Of a stretch of 64,000 bases of DNA, positions 25,551-34,338 are shown one piece after another. The position numbers were made by a program, and so were the translations under genes. The stretch spans positions 62,001-126,000 of the forward strand of contig LARU01000005.1 of NCBI GenBank assembly GCA_001274695.2. The letters are read 5' to 3'. Source of the DNA: Azoarcus sp. PA01. Its GTDB lineage: Bacteria; Pseudomonadota; Gammaproteobacteria; Burkholderiales; Rhodocyclaceae. A model generated the notes under the pieces. The model searched no databases and was not told the origin of the DNA. It worked only from the letters and a program-made list of their open reading frames with translations. Within the stretch, counting starts at the first letter, position 1. Every line of letters begins with the position of its first letter.

Positions 25551-26357
25551 GTGTCCGACCTCCACGATTCAAAGGACAAGCTTGGTGAACCGCTGGTACT
25601 CGCCGAGCGCCGGGGCCGCGTCGGCTTGCTCACGCTGAACCGCCCCGACCACCTAAACGCGCTGAGCGATGCCCTCATCGACCTGCTCGGCGACGAGCTC
25701 GAGGCGATGGACGCCGACGAGTCGATCGGCGCGATCGTCATCGTCGGTGCGGGCAAGGCCTTCGCGGCCGGGGCCGACATCGACGCGATGGCGGACTGGA
25801 GCTACATGGACGTCTACAAGACGAACTACGTGTCGCGGAACTGGGACCGGCTCGCTCGCGTCCGCAAACCGGTCATCGCGGCGGTTCGCGGCTTCGCGCT
25901 CGGGGGCGGATGCGAGCTGGCGATGACCTGCGACATGATCATCGCCGCTGAAGACGCTCGATTCGGCCAGCCCGAAATCCGCCTCGGCGTGCTGCCGGGC
26001 GCGGGCGGCACGCAACGGCTGCCGCGCGCGGTCGGCAAGGCGAAGGCGATGGACATGTGCCTGACCGCCCGGATGATGGATGCGCAGGAAGCCGAGCGTG
26101 TCGGACTCGTGTCGCGCATCGTCCCCGCCGAGCGCCTGCTCGACGAAGCGCTCGAAGCCGCCGCGCGGATCGCTGCCTTTTCCCTCCCGGTCGCGATGAT
26201 GATCAAAGAGTCGGTGAACCGCGCCTTCGAATCGGGCCTGTCGGAAGGCCTGCTATTCGAGCGACGGAGTTTCCACGCGACCTTCGGGCTGCAGGACCAA
26301 AAGGAAGGCATGGCGGCCTTCGTCGCCAAACGCAGCGCGATCTACACCCATCGCTGA
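25551..26357 (+). CDS. paaF: enoyl-CoA hydratase (PaaF type)
   Basis: A 268-residue crotonase-family protein starting from GTG, with GGGAGAAA before it. The CoA-binding GGGCELAMTCDM and the two catalytic carboxylate positions (around CELAMTCDMIIA and QPEIRLGVLPGAGGTQRL) are present. In the paa pathway this would be the 2,3-dehydroadipyl-CoA hydratase; PaaG (ring isomerase) is the alternative, but the GAGGTQRL motif favours a hydratase. It is the last intact paa gene in the window. Confidence 0.85.
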   Translation: MSDLHDSKDKLGEPLVLAERRGRVGLLTLNRPDHLNALSDALIDLLGDELEAMDADESIGAIVIVGAGKAFAAGADIDAMADWSYMDVYKTNYVSRNWDRLARVRKPVIAAVRGFALGGGCELAMTCDMIIAAEDARFGQPEIRLGVLPGAGGTQRLPRAVGKAKAMDMCLTARMMDAQEAERVGLVSRIVPAERLLDEALEAAARIAAFSLPVAMMIKESVNRAFESGLSEGLLFERRSFHATFGLQDQKEGMAAFVAKRSAIYTHR

Positions 26358-26363
26358 GCCGAA

Positions 26364-26675
26364 TGCCACTGTTCGTGCGCCTCGTCGACGGTGTCGCCCT
26401 CGACGCGGCGCGGGAAGCGAAGACTGCGTCCCGCCTGCGGACCGACTGCAGCCCGCACCAGTGCCGGACGCGATCCACAGCGTCCACGCCGTTCCGTACA
26501 CATTGACCGGCAAGAAGATGGAGATTCCGGTCCGGAAGATCGTGATGGGCGTGCCTCCGAAAAGGCGGCCAGTTGCGATGCGATGATGAACCCGGCTTCG
26601 CTCGACTGGTACATCGGGTTTGCGGGAGAACGCGCCCGCGCGGCAGACCTTGCGGGAAACGAACGCACCGTCTGA
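26364..26675 (+). pseudogene. 3' relic of acetoacetyl-CoA synthetase
   Basis: The frame starting MPLFVRLVDGVALDAARE continues, after a gap or frame change, to VPDAIHSVHAVPYTLTGKKM and EIPVRKIVMGVPP, and after another frameshift to AMMNPASLDWYIGFA. These are the C-terminal motifs of acetoacetyl-CoA synthetase, including the TGKK lysine region. Only about 100 codons remain and the frame is broken, so it is a dead fragment. The 120 bp after it hold no gene that I can see. Confidence 0.75.
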
Positions 26676-26813
26676 TCGAGCTTCTTGCTTCCGCCGAGCT
26701 ACGCCAATCGGCGTAACTTCTGGCGTAGGTTTAGGGTTTCAGGACTTACGAGCCATCAACGGGACGGAAACACCCTGCCAAGAGGAGTACCAGCGGATGA
26801 AGAAGAACCTCGA

Positions 26814-27425
26814 ATGACGATCCAGGAGCAGTTGTTTCCCGCCACGGGCATGCCGGACAGGGACTGGTGGCATGCCCTGTGGCCCGACCCTGATGGTGTC
26901 GTCAAGGCCGTGCGCATCGAGCAAGGGATGACGGTCGTCGATCTGGGCTGCGGCGACGGTTATTTTACGGCTGCCATCGCCCGGCAGGTGGGTTCGGGGC
27001 ACGTCATCGGTTTCGACCTCGATCCGGTCATGCTGAAGCAGGCGCAAGCGGCGTGCGAGGGGATGGCGAATTGCGACTGGCTGCTGGGGGACGCCATGGC
27101 GCTGAGCTGTCTGCTGGATGCGCCCGCAGACTATGTGCTGATCGCCAACACCTTCCACGGCGCGCCGGACAAGACGGCACTGGCCCGCGAAGTCGCTGCG
27201 GCCTTGAAGCCCAACGGCCGCTTCGTCATCGTCAATTGGCATTCCCTGCCGCGCGAACAAACGACCGTCCTCGGCCAGCCGCGAGGCCCCAAGACAGAAA
27301 TGCGCATGTCGCCGGAACAAACCCGCACGGTGGTCGAGCCGGCCGGCTTCAAGCTGGAAACGCTGGTCGAGCTGCCGCCCTACCACTACGGGGCAGTTTT
27401 CATCCGCACCCACCGGGAAAGGTGA
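26814..27425 (+). CDS. SAM-dependent class I methyltransferase
   Basis: A 203-residue protein starting MTIQEQLFPATGMPDRDWWH. The SAM-binding motif I is VVDLGCGDGYFTAAIA, the acidic post-motif is IGFDLDPVML, and motif II lies near ADYVLIANTFHGAPD. Its ATG overlaps the stop of a six-codon ORF (MKKNLE, 26797-26817) that carries the AGAGGAG binding site, so initiation may be coupled. It is followed by a GDCCVxC protein. The substrate cannot be told from sequence. Confidence 0.75.
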   Translation: MTIQEQLFPATGMPDRDWWHALWPDPDGVVKAVRIEQGMTVVDLGCGDGYFTAAIARQVGSGHVIGFDLDPVMLKQAQAACEGMANCDWLLGDAMALSCLLDAPADYVLIANTFHGAPDKTALAREVAAALKPNGRFVIVNWHSLPREQTTVLGQPRGPKTEMRMSPEQTRTVVEPAGFKLETLVELPPYHYGAVFIRTHRER

Positions 27426-27428
27426 GCA

Positions 27429-27632
27429 GTGAGTCCCATTGTCCTGGAGTCCGTGTTGACGTGCCCACACTGTGGATTCGCCCGGCAGGAAACCATGCCG
27501 ACCGACGCCTGCCAGTTCTTCTACGAGTGCCGAAACTGCAAGGCGCTGCTGCGCCCCAACCCCGGCGACTGTTGCGTGTTCTGTTCCTTCGGCTCGGTGA
27601 AATGCCCGCCGATTCAGGCGCAGCTGGCCTGA
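27429..27632 (+). CDS. GDCCVxC-domain small metal-binding protein
   Basis: A 67-residue protein from a GTG start (MSPIVLESVLTCPHCGFARQ). It has CPHCG, CRNC and the hallmark GDCCVFCSFGSVKCPPIQ. Families with this motif are often found near heavy-metal (mercury) resistance genes and are taken to bind metal. It lies three bases after the methyltransferase stop, so both are probably one transcript. No mer genes are in view. Confidence 0.75.
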   Translation: MSPIVLESVLTCPHCGFARQETMPTDACQFFYECRNCKALLRPNPGDCCVFCSFGSVKCPPIQAQLA

Positions 27633-27736
27633 AAAGGCTGGACGACAGCTTGCAAATCGATCTGGACATTGGTGGTGGAATTTCAGCGCTTCTTGGCTTG
27701 GCCGGCTGCTCCCGCTCACACGGGGCCATTAAGAAT

Positions 27737-28141
27737 CTATCCGTAAATTATATTGACGCTGAGCGGCACCTTGCGAAAGGCGATGATGGCAGCGGCCAGA
27801 TGATTGAGGGCGAGGAAGCTGCGTTCGAGTTTCTCGTAGCGCACGAGCAGTTTGCGAAAGCGGTTGAACCAGCTGTGGCAGACCTCGACCACCCAGCGCC
27901 TGGCCTTCTTTTTCGGATTGCGACGTTTCATGGCGGCTTCCTTGCGGCGATTGACCACATGAGGGATATAGCCGTGCGCCTCGATGGTTTGACGGTTCCC
28001 CGCACTGCGATATCCAGCATCGGCACACAGGTGCTTGTGTCGCCGCCGCGGCGGGTTCTTGCGCTTGATCATGATGGCGCTGAGCACCTCTACGAGCCGC
28101 TTGCCATCATTGACGTTGGCCCCGGTCACGATGAGCGACAA
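27737..28141 (-). CDS. IS427-like transposase, C-terminal frame
   Basis: A 134-residue frame starting MSLIVTGANVNDGKRLVEVL, with the later DDE region: LCADAGYRSAGNRQTI, then RRWVVEVCHSWFNRFRKLLVRYEK containing the catalytic E position. It overlaps the upstream frame by 35 bases, as expected for programmed frameshifting. Confidence 0.85.
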   Translation of the reverse strand: MSLIVTGANVNDGKRLVEVLSAIMIKRKNPPRRRHKHLCADAGYRSAGNRQTIEAHGYIPHVVNRRKEAAMKRRNPKKKARRWVVEVCHSWFNRFRKLLVRYEKLERSFLALNHLAAAIIAFRKVPLSVNIIYG

Positions 28142-28622
28142 CGGGACGCCACGGCCGTCGACGAGCAGATGACGTTTGCTCCCCTTTTTTCCCCCGATCC
28201 GTCGGGTTGGGCCCCACGGCTTCTTGTGCCAGAGGCGCTTTCATCATCGCCCCATCCACGCTTTGCCAGCGCCAGGCAATGCCTTCCATCTCGTCGTACT
28301 CGGCCAGCCCAGCCTGCCACAGCGCTTCGAACAGCCCCGCCTTCTCCCATTGGAGAAAGCGCTTGTGCACCGCGCTGGCGCTGCCGAATCGCTCCTTGGG
28401 CAAGGCCTTCCATTGGCAGCCCGTGCGCAGCACATACACAATGGCTTCGAACACCAGTCGTGGCGGCTTGGGCGGGCGCCCAGCCCCCGGTTTGCGCACG
28501 TACCGCTTGCCCGGAGAGGGCGCGCGTTGCGGAATCAGTGGCTCCACACGCTCCCAGAACGCATCGGTCACCTCCCACGATTGAACTCGCCCGGTCATAC
28601 CCTCTCCCCAACAACGCGGCAA
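28107..28622 (-). CDS. IS427-like transposase, N-terminal frame
   Basis: A 171-residue frame with a DUF4096-type N-terminus (VTDAFWERVEPLIP, RLVFEAIVYVLRTGCQWKALP, AVHKRFLQWEKAGLFEALW) and the first catalytic Asp in QSVDGAMMKAP. A -1 or +1 shift near 28120 would join it to the second frame. Confidence 0.85.
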   Translation of the reverse strand: MPRCWGEGMTGRVQSWEVTDAFWERVEPLIPQRAPSPGKRYVRKPGAGRPPKPPRLVFEAIVYVLRTGCQWKALPKERFGSASAVHKRFLQWEKAGLFEALWQAGLAEYDEMEGIAWRWQSVDGAMMKAPLAQEAVGPNPTDRGKKGEQTSSARRRPWRPVVAHRDRGQRQ

Positions 28623-28666
28623 CTGCGGCTTCAGGGAGAGTATATCTATTTACGGATAAGTTCTAA

Positions 28667-29883
28667 GGAGACGCTGATTTATTCGGACACCGTGGACCCG
28701 TGCTGCCGATGCGTTTGAGATAATTCTTTCAGCCCACGCCCCCGAGACTGAGCATGCAATCGAGCTTTTCCGACCTTGAGTACGCTGCGAAGAAGAAGCT
28801 GACGCGGCGCGATCGGTTCCTGGCCGAGATCGAGGCGGTAACGCCTTGGTCGGCGTTGGTGGCCGAACTCGAACCGCACTATCCGAAGGGAGAAGGCCGC
28901 GGTCGTCCGCCGATCGGGCTCGAGCGAATGCTGCGGATGTACGTGGCGCAGCAGTGCTTCGGGCTGTCGGACGAAGGGATCGAGGACGCTGTCTACGACA
29001 GCCAGTCGATCCGCCGTTTCATCGGCATCGATCTGGCGCGCGAGTCCGCTCCGGATGCGACGACGCTGCTCAAGTTCCGGCGCCTGCTCGAGACGCACGG
29101 GTTGACGCGCAAGATCTTCGAGACGATCAACGCCCACCTTGCACAGAAAGGCTTGATGATGCGTGAAGGCACCATCGTCGATGCCACGCTGATCGCCGCG
29201 CCGCCCTCGACGAAGAATCGCGAGCAAGCCCGCGACCCGGAGATGCATCAAGCCAAGAAAGGCAAGCAGTGGCACTTCGGCATGAAGGCGCACATCGGTG
29301 TCGATGCCGATTCCGGTCTGGTCCATACCCTGGTCGGCACCGCGGCCAACGTCGCGGATGTCACCCAGGCGCATGCGCTGCTGCACGGCGACGAGACCGA
29401 TGTGCTCGGCGACGCGGGCTATCAGGGCGTGCACAAGCGCGATGAGAACAAGGGCCTCTCGATCGACTGGCACGTGGCGATGCGCCCGGGCAAGCGCAAG
29501 GCGCTGGGCACGAGCCGTCTCGACCGGCTGCTCGAGCAGTATGAACATGCCAAGGCGCGCATCCGGGCAAAGGTCGAGCATCCTTTCCATGTCGTGAAGA
29601 ACCTGTTTCGTCACCGCAAGACGCGTTACCGCGGGTTGGCGAAGAACACCGCGCAGTTGTTCTCGCTCTTCGGGCTCGCCAATCTGGTCCTGGCGCGTCG
29701 GCGATTGCTCGTGCCCGACGCCCGCAGTGCGTCCTGAATGATGAAAATCGAAGAACGCACATTGAACCCGCCCCGGAAAGCTCTCCGCGCGAGCAATTCC
29801 GCGAACGATCCGATCAAATTCTCGGAGCAAACGTTGCCACGGCCGATCATCGACGACGGGTTCGTCATTTGTTCAGCGTCTCC
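28667..29883 (+). mobile_element. IS5-family insertion sequence (1217 bp)
   Basis: The ends are GGAGACGCTGA (28667) and TCAGCGTCTCC (ending 29883), perfect inverted repeats of 11 bp. They are flanked by CTAA on the left and CTAG on the right, fitting the YTAR-type target. The right flank supplies the stop codon of the neighbouring decarboxylase gene. Confidence 0.9.
28754..29737 (+). CDS. IS5-family transposase (intact)
   Basis: A 327-residue DDE transposase starting MQSSFSDLEYAAKKKLTRRD. It has the N-terminal DUF772 region (PIGLERMLRMYVAQQCFGLSDE) and DDE_Tnp_1 motifs GTIVDATLIAAPPSTKN, LGDAGYQGVHKRDENK and RAKVEHPFHVVKNLF. The gene is complete; the related remnant at 7060-7918 lacks its first 95 codons. 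Confidence 0.95.
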   Translation: MQSSFSDLEYAAKKKLTRRDRFLAEIEAVTPWSALVAELEPHYPKGEGRGRPPIGLERMLRMYVAQQCFGLSDEGIEDAVYDSQSIRRFIGIDLARESAPDATTLLKFRRLLETHGLTRKIFETINAHLAQKGLMMREGTIVDATLIAAPPSTKNREQARDPEMHQAKKGKQWHFGMKAHIGVDADSGLVHTLVGTAANVADVTQAHALLHGDETDVLGDAGYQGVHKRDENKGLSIDWHVAMRPGKRKALGTSRLDRLLEQYEHAKARIRAKVEHPFHVVKNLFRHRKTRYRGLAKNTAQLFSLFGLANLVLARRRLLVPDARSAS

Positions 29884-30624
29884 CTAGGTACACCGCGGCA
29901 GAAGATCGCGCCCAGTCGACTCGAACAGCCGGCCGAAACTTGGGCTCGCCCCGCTATGGCCGACCAAACGCGCGGCCGCCCAAGCACCGGCCATGGCACT
30001 GGAAATAACCGGGATGCCGAGCTCGCACTCAAGAGGAACCGTGACCCCCAGGGTCTGGAGCCCACCACAGGACAGCAGCAGGGCGTCGACCGGTTGAGCC
30101 GTTCCCGCCCGCACCCCGATCTCCATTAACCGCCCGGCGCCAACGCTGGGCACGTCCTCGACACGCTCGATATCGAGCGAGTCCAGCACCGCCACCTCGA
30201 AACCAGCAAAGCGCAGGAAGTCGGCAAGCCTTTGGTTGACCGCCTCCACATAGGCGGTGGCAACGGCGATGCGGCTGGCGCCGACCGCGCGCAGCGCCTC
30301 GACAATCGCGTTGCTCATGGTGGTTGCCGGACGCCCCCCAGCGGCTTCCATGATGTGCACCAACTCGTCATTGAAGGTCGGTCCCCTATAGAAACTGAGC
30401 GAGGTGCCCATCATGATTACGGCGTCGGCGCCATCCGCCACCAGGCGGCGGGCAAGTTCGCCGGTCCTGTCGATAACGGCCTCATATCCCTCCGGCGTCA
30501 TCTTCTCAAGCCCGAGGCCGGCCGAGAGAAAGCGCACCTCCCGGCCATAAAGAACGGGCGGTTCAGGAGGTATGGCACCGCTTGCGGGCGGCACGATTAG
30601 TCCCACGGTGGGCAAATGCCTCAT
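29884..30624 (-). CDS. arylmalonate decarboxylase-like Asp/Glu-racemase-superfamily enzyme
   Basis: A 246-residue protein from the ATG at 30624 (start MRHLPTVGLIVPPASGAIPP). The frame is open further upstream, but the known family starts here. It matches arylmalonate decarboxylase (AMDase) point by point: GLIVPPA near the start, the oxyanion-hole MGTSLSFYRG with Gly where racemases carry the first Cys, ATAYVEAVN with the active-site Tyr, and the single catalytic Cys in LLLSCGGLQTL. Such enzymes decarboxylate arylmalonates to arylacetates or arylpropionates without a cofactor. The end GRLFES is followed by ten extra residues before a TAG that falls in the CTAG target of the adjacent IS. A maleate isomerase-like function is the alternative. 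Confidence 0.75.
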   Translation of the reverse strand: MRHLPTVGLIVPPASGAIPPEPPVLYGREVRFLSAGLGLEKMTPEGYEAVIDRTGELARRLVADGADAVIMMGTSLSFYRGPTFNDELVHIMEAAGGRPATTMSNAIVEALRAVGASRIAVATAYVEAVNQRLADFLRFAGFEVAVLDSLDIERVEDVPSVGAGRLMEIGVRAGTAQPVDALLLSCGGLQTLGVTVPLECELGIPVISSAMAGAWAAARLVGHSGASPSFGRLFESTGRDLLPRCT

Positions 30625-30739
30625 GACTGGTCCCCTATTTAGCCTTTTCCCCGACCACGCGCCGACGGACGCGCGGCAAATTCGCAGCGGCCGGCCCCAG
30701 AATGCGAAGCACATCATTCACTCATCGCGAATTCGCGGT

Positions 30740-31830
30740 GTCGGAGAAGACCGGTATGGGCGACGGCCGGTACGACCCGACACGGGTGTTCGACACAGCT
30801 CGTCAGCTGGCGGGCGAGGTGATTGCCTTAGATATGCGTGAAATCTCCTGGCAGCAGGGCACCCTCATCAACACAGTACTGTTCGCTGCGATGGTCGGTT
30901 CGGACTGCCTGCCATTTCCATGCGAGGCGTGCGACGGTGCAATCTAGCGATCGGGCAAGGGGGTCGAGACCAGTCTGCGTGGTTTCGACGCGGGCGCGCC
31001 CGCGCAGGCATGACAGCGACAGCGCGGGCCGATAGTCAGGCGCGCATTGCGGCCGACCTGGCTCCGGTGAGCGATTTGCCGCGGGCGGTAGGCGGCGTGG
31101 CTGCGGAAGGCTACGCGCAGGTGCGCGACTACCAGGATGGGGCATATGCGTCACGTTGCTTGCAGCGGCTGCGCTCAGACTGTCTCAAGGCAGGCGATGC
31201 AGATGAAGTCGGTACCGAAGTCGCGCGTCACCTTGCTGTGGATGACATACGAGGATGTCGTTCGTGTTGCTGAACTGAAAACTCGTCGTTCGCGGATCGA
31301 TCAGATGCGTGCTGAAGTAGGTGCACGGCTGGTCGAGCCGGTATATGTCACGGAGTTTCTGAAGCCGCGCTGGAGGAAATTCGGGCGGTGCTGCCAGCAG
31401 GCCTTGGGCAGTGGATCGAGCCGATGTTGAAGAGCGCGCGACTTGTCAATGGCATGGGCTTGCGATTGCGATTGCGATTGCGATTGCGGACAGACACTGT
31501 GTCCGGTTTCGCACTCTTAGCCCTGCTGCGCTGCTTGAAACCCTTACGGCCGCCAAGCCTGCGCTTTGCCCAGGAGCAACAGGTAATGGAGCGCTGGCTG
31601 GCGGCTGTAGAGCGAGACGCAGAGCGTAGTCCATCGTTGGCGCTGGAACTCGCACGCTGCGGCCGATTGATCAAAGGCTATGGGACACTGCCGAGCGTGG
31701 CCATCGCAGCATGCGCTTGATCCTCGAACTGCTGGAGCAGAATGGGGGCGACCCCGAAAGGCTGTCCGAGCGGGTGACCGCTGCCCATGTCGCCGCACTC
31801 GCGGACTCGGAACGTCGCGACGTTGCCCTT
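30740..31830 (+). pseudogene. decayed indolepyruvate oxidoreductase beta-like gene
   Basis: Several frames read in order give GRYDPTRVFDTARQLAGEVI, WQQGTLINTVLFAAMVGSD, then LLWMTYEDVVRVAELKTRRS, RLVEPVYVTEFLKPRW, LPAGLGQWIEPMLKSARLVN and ELARCGRLIKGYG. These match the later part of the indolepyruvate oxidoreductase beta-like family (IorB with its DUF6537-type extension). The N-terminal part is missing and stops and frameshifts are numerous, so the gene is dead. It lies divergent to the decarboxylase and ahead of the TRAP genes. Confidence 0.65.
31461..31488 (+). repeat. TGCGAT hexanucleotide repeat
   Basis: Four complete TGCGAT units (31461-31484) plus TGCG, encoding a run of alternating Leu-Arg in one frame, inside the dead IorB-like gene. 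It is probably slippage after selection was lost. Confidence 0.8.
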
Positions 31831-32709
31831 GCGCTGGATAGGCCCGTACCACAACCGCGGGCGGTGCCGGTACGGATCGTCCGCGGTAATATGGCCGAGG
31901 GCTTCGTTCCCATGCAATCTGTTTTACGTCAAAATGTTTTATATAAACCTATAACTATTCACCAAAGTGAGGAGACAAGACATGAACAAGCACACTTTCG
32001 TCTACGGTTTCGCTATGACTCTCGGCTTGGCTGCCGCATTGCCGGCGGTCGCCGCGGACAAGCAGGTGGAGCTGCGTTTGGCACACTGGCTGCCGGCGCA
32101 GCATGCGCTCGTGAAAACCGGCTTTGCGCCTTGGGCAAAATCCGTGGAAGCCGCGTCGGGTGGCAGCATCAAGGTGATGTCCTTCCCCGCCCAGCAACTC
32201 GGCAAGGCGGCGGACCACTACGACATGGCGCGCGACGGCATCGCCGACATGAGCTGGGTCAGCCCCGGCTACCAGGCGGGCCGCTTCCCGATCTTCGCAG
32301 CAAGCGAACTACCCTTCCAGGCGAGCACGCCGGGTGCGGGGTCCGCTGCGCTCGACGCCTGGTATCGCAAATACGCGGCCAAGGAGATGGCCGACGTCAA
32401 GCTCTGTTTCGCCCACATGCACATTGGTACGCTGCATTCCAAGGCCCCGATCACCGACCCAAACCAGATCCGCGGCATGAAGATCCGTCCGGCCAACGGC
32501 ACGGTGGCGCAGATGGTGACCCTGCTCGGCGGCAGCAACGTGCAGGTGTCGGCGCCGGAGTCGCGCGACGCGCTCGACAAAGGGGTGGCCGACGCCATCA
32601 CCTTCCCGTGGAATTCGCTGATCACCTTCAACGTGCACAAGGCGGCCAAATTCCACACCGACATGCGGCTTGAATCGCCCCGGGTTTCGCGGAGGCCGTT
32701 TTGTGTGAG

Positions 32710-33615
32710 TCAGGCGGCGACCGCCTGCTCGCCAAGGCTGCGGTAATAGTTTGCCTCGGCTTCGGCTGGGGGAATGTACCCGATCGGCTCAAGTAACCGG
32801 TGATGGTTGAACCACGAGACCCATTCGAGGGTGGCCAGCTCGACCGCTTCGACGCTTTTCCAGGGCCCACGCCGGTGAATGACTTCTGCCTTGTAGAGCC
32901 CGTTGATGGTTTCGGCGAGCGCGTTGTCGTAGCTGTCGCCCCGGCTGCCGACCGACGGCTCGATGCCCGCTTCTGCCAGTCGCTCGCTGTATCGGATCGA
33001 GACGTACTGCGAGCCGCGATCGCTATGATGAATCAAAGCATTACGTTCGGGTTGGCGCGCCCACAGGGACTGTTCCAGCGCATCGAGGACGAACTCCGTG
33101 CGCATGGACCGGCTGACGCGCCAACCTACGATGTAGCGGGCGAAGACGTCGATGACGAAGGCGACGTACACGAAACCCTGCCAGGTCGAGACATAGGTGA
33201 AGTCGGAAACCCAGAGCTGGTTCGGGCGCTGCGCGGCGAACTGACGATTGACGCGATCGAGCGGACAAGGAGCAGCAGGATCCGGCCGGGTAGTCCGCAT
33301 GACCTTGCCGCGCATGGCGCCGCGCAGCCCTTTGACACGCATCAACCGCTCAACCGTGCAGCGGGCGACCTCAAGGCCTTCGCGCCGCAACTGCCGCCAT
33401 ACCTTGCGCGCTCCATACACCTGCAGATTCGCCTGCCAGATCCGCTCGATGTGGTCCTCCAGCATCGCGTCGCGACGGGCCCGCGCACAGCGCAAAGCCG
33501 GATCGCGCCGGCGCGCCACGGCACGTCGATAAGCCGACGGGGCGACCTGCAGCACCTTGCAGATCGGCTCGACCCCGAAGTGCTCGCGGTGCGTGTCGAT
33601 GAAACCGTTCATCAC
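32710..33615 (-). CDS. IS3-family transposase OrfB (copy 2)
   Basis: 301 residues, identical to the copy at 8555-9460. The DDE motifs [15 protein letters not shown] and LAETINGLY are intact. Confidence 0.95.
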   Translation of the reverse strand: MMNGFIDTHREHFGVEPICKVLQVAPSAYRRAVARRRDPALRCARARRDAMLEDHIERIWQANLQVYGARKVWRQLRREGLEVARCTVERLMRVKGLRGAMRGKVMRTTRPDPAAPCPLDRVNRQFAAQRPNQLWVSDFTYVSTWQGFVYVAFVIDVFARYIVGWRVSRSMRTEFVLDALEQSLWARQPERNALIHHSDRGSQYVSIRYSERLAEAGIEPSVGSRGDSYDNALAETINGLYKAEVIHRRGPWKSVEAVELATLEWVSWFNHHRLLEPIGYIPPAEAEANYYRSLGEQAVAA

Positions 33616-33941
33616 TTGTTGCGGCGGTCGAGCTCCGCCTGCGCGAAATACGCGCTGGCCAGGCGCAGGATCTCGTTGGCCTTCTTCAGCTCGCGGACCT
33701 CGCGCTCGAGTTCCCTGATGCGTTGCTGCTCGGCGTTCGTGAGCCCCTCGCGCTGGCCGGTGTCGCGCTCATGCTGGCGAACCCACCGGCGCAGTGTCTC
33801 CGCCGTGCAGCCAATCTTTGCCGCGATCGAGACGATCGCCGCCCACTGGGATTCGTACTGACCCTTGGCCTCACACACCATACGCACGGCGCGCTCGGTG
33901 ACCTCGGGGGAGAACTTCGCTGTCTTTTTCATGGGCTCCAT
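33612..33941 (-). CDS. IS3-family transposase OrfA (copy 2)
   Basis: 109 residues, identical to 9457-9786, with helix-turn-helix and coiled coil, overlapping orfB by four bases. Confidence 0.95.
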   Translation of the reverse strand: MEPMKKTAKFSPEVTERAVRMVCEAKGQYESQWAAIVSIAAKIGCTAETLRRWVRQHERDTGQREGLTNAEQQRIRELEREVRELKKANEILRLASAYFAQAELDRRNK

Positions 33942-34338
33942 CTTCTCAAGAGTTGGAGCCTCCGCAAAACCCGGGGCGATTCAGCTTTACAACGCTTCCT
34001 TCGTGTGGGTGATGAACAAGGGCTGGTACGACCAGCTCTCGACCGCGCAGCGCCAGGTGATCGACGACCACTGCAACAACGAGTGGGCGGCCAAGGTCGG
34101 CACCGCCTGGGGCGACGAGGAGGATTCCGGCGCGGCCAAGCTTGCCGAGATGGGCGGGGGCCAGACCATCGTCAAGCTCACGCCGGACCAACTGGACAAA
34201 TGGAAGAAGGCAGTGACGCCGGTGTACGACATGTGGGCCAAGGCGATGCCTGCTGGAAGCGCTGATCCGGTCGAAGTGCTCGACGAATATCGGCGGGAGT
34301 TGACCGCTCGCAACGCCGCATACTGAGCGGAGGACACC

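Larger units (their letters stand above)
27730..28665 (-). mobile_element. IS5-family (IS427-like) insertion sequence
   Basis: About 935 bp with ends AAGAATCTATCCGTAAAT (left) and, reverse-complemented from the right, TAGAACTTATCCGTAAAT. The transposase is in two overlapping minus-strand frames. The right end directly abuts the next IS at 28667. The exact ends and target duplication (TA or TAA) cannot be fixed by eye. Confidence 0.85.
32671..33983 (-). mobile_element. IS3-family insertion sequence, copy 2 (1313 bp)
   Basis: Same length, ends, orientation and encoded proteins as copy 1. The target duplication is GCT at 32668-32670 and 33984-33986. It interrupts dctP. Confidence 0.95.
31982..34326 (+). 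pseudogene. dctP: TRAP transporter substrate-binding protein DctP split by IS3 copy 2
   Basis: The 5' part (31982-32670) starts with a signal peptide (MNKHTFVYGFAMTLGLAAAL, cleavage near AVAA). The 3' part (33984 or 33987 to 34326) ends NAAY. Removing the IS and one GCT restores a continuous frame through HTDMRL-YNASFVWVMNKGWYD. The restored protein is about 343 residues with the DctP fold (PAQQLGKAADHYDMARDGIADMSW, GMKIRPANGTVAQMV). The ligand is unknown; organic or aryl acids are typical. A GTGAGGAGACA binding site precedes the ATG, behind an AT-rich stretch (31920-31965) that probably holds the promoter. Confidence 0.88.

Noticed and set aside
31461..31488. CRISPR-like or phase-variation repeat
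   Set aside because: The TGCGAT units are contiguous without spacers and lie in a dead gene, so neither a CRISPR array nor a functional phase switch is supported. No CRISPR array was seen anywhere in the window.
8516..33983. Composite transposon formed by the two IS3 copies
   Set aside because: Each copy has its own target duplication (GAC and GCT), and no shared duplication flanks the pair, so they did not move together as one unit.
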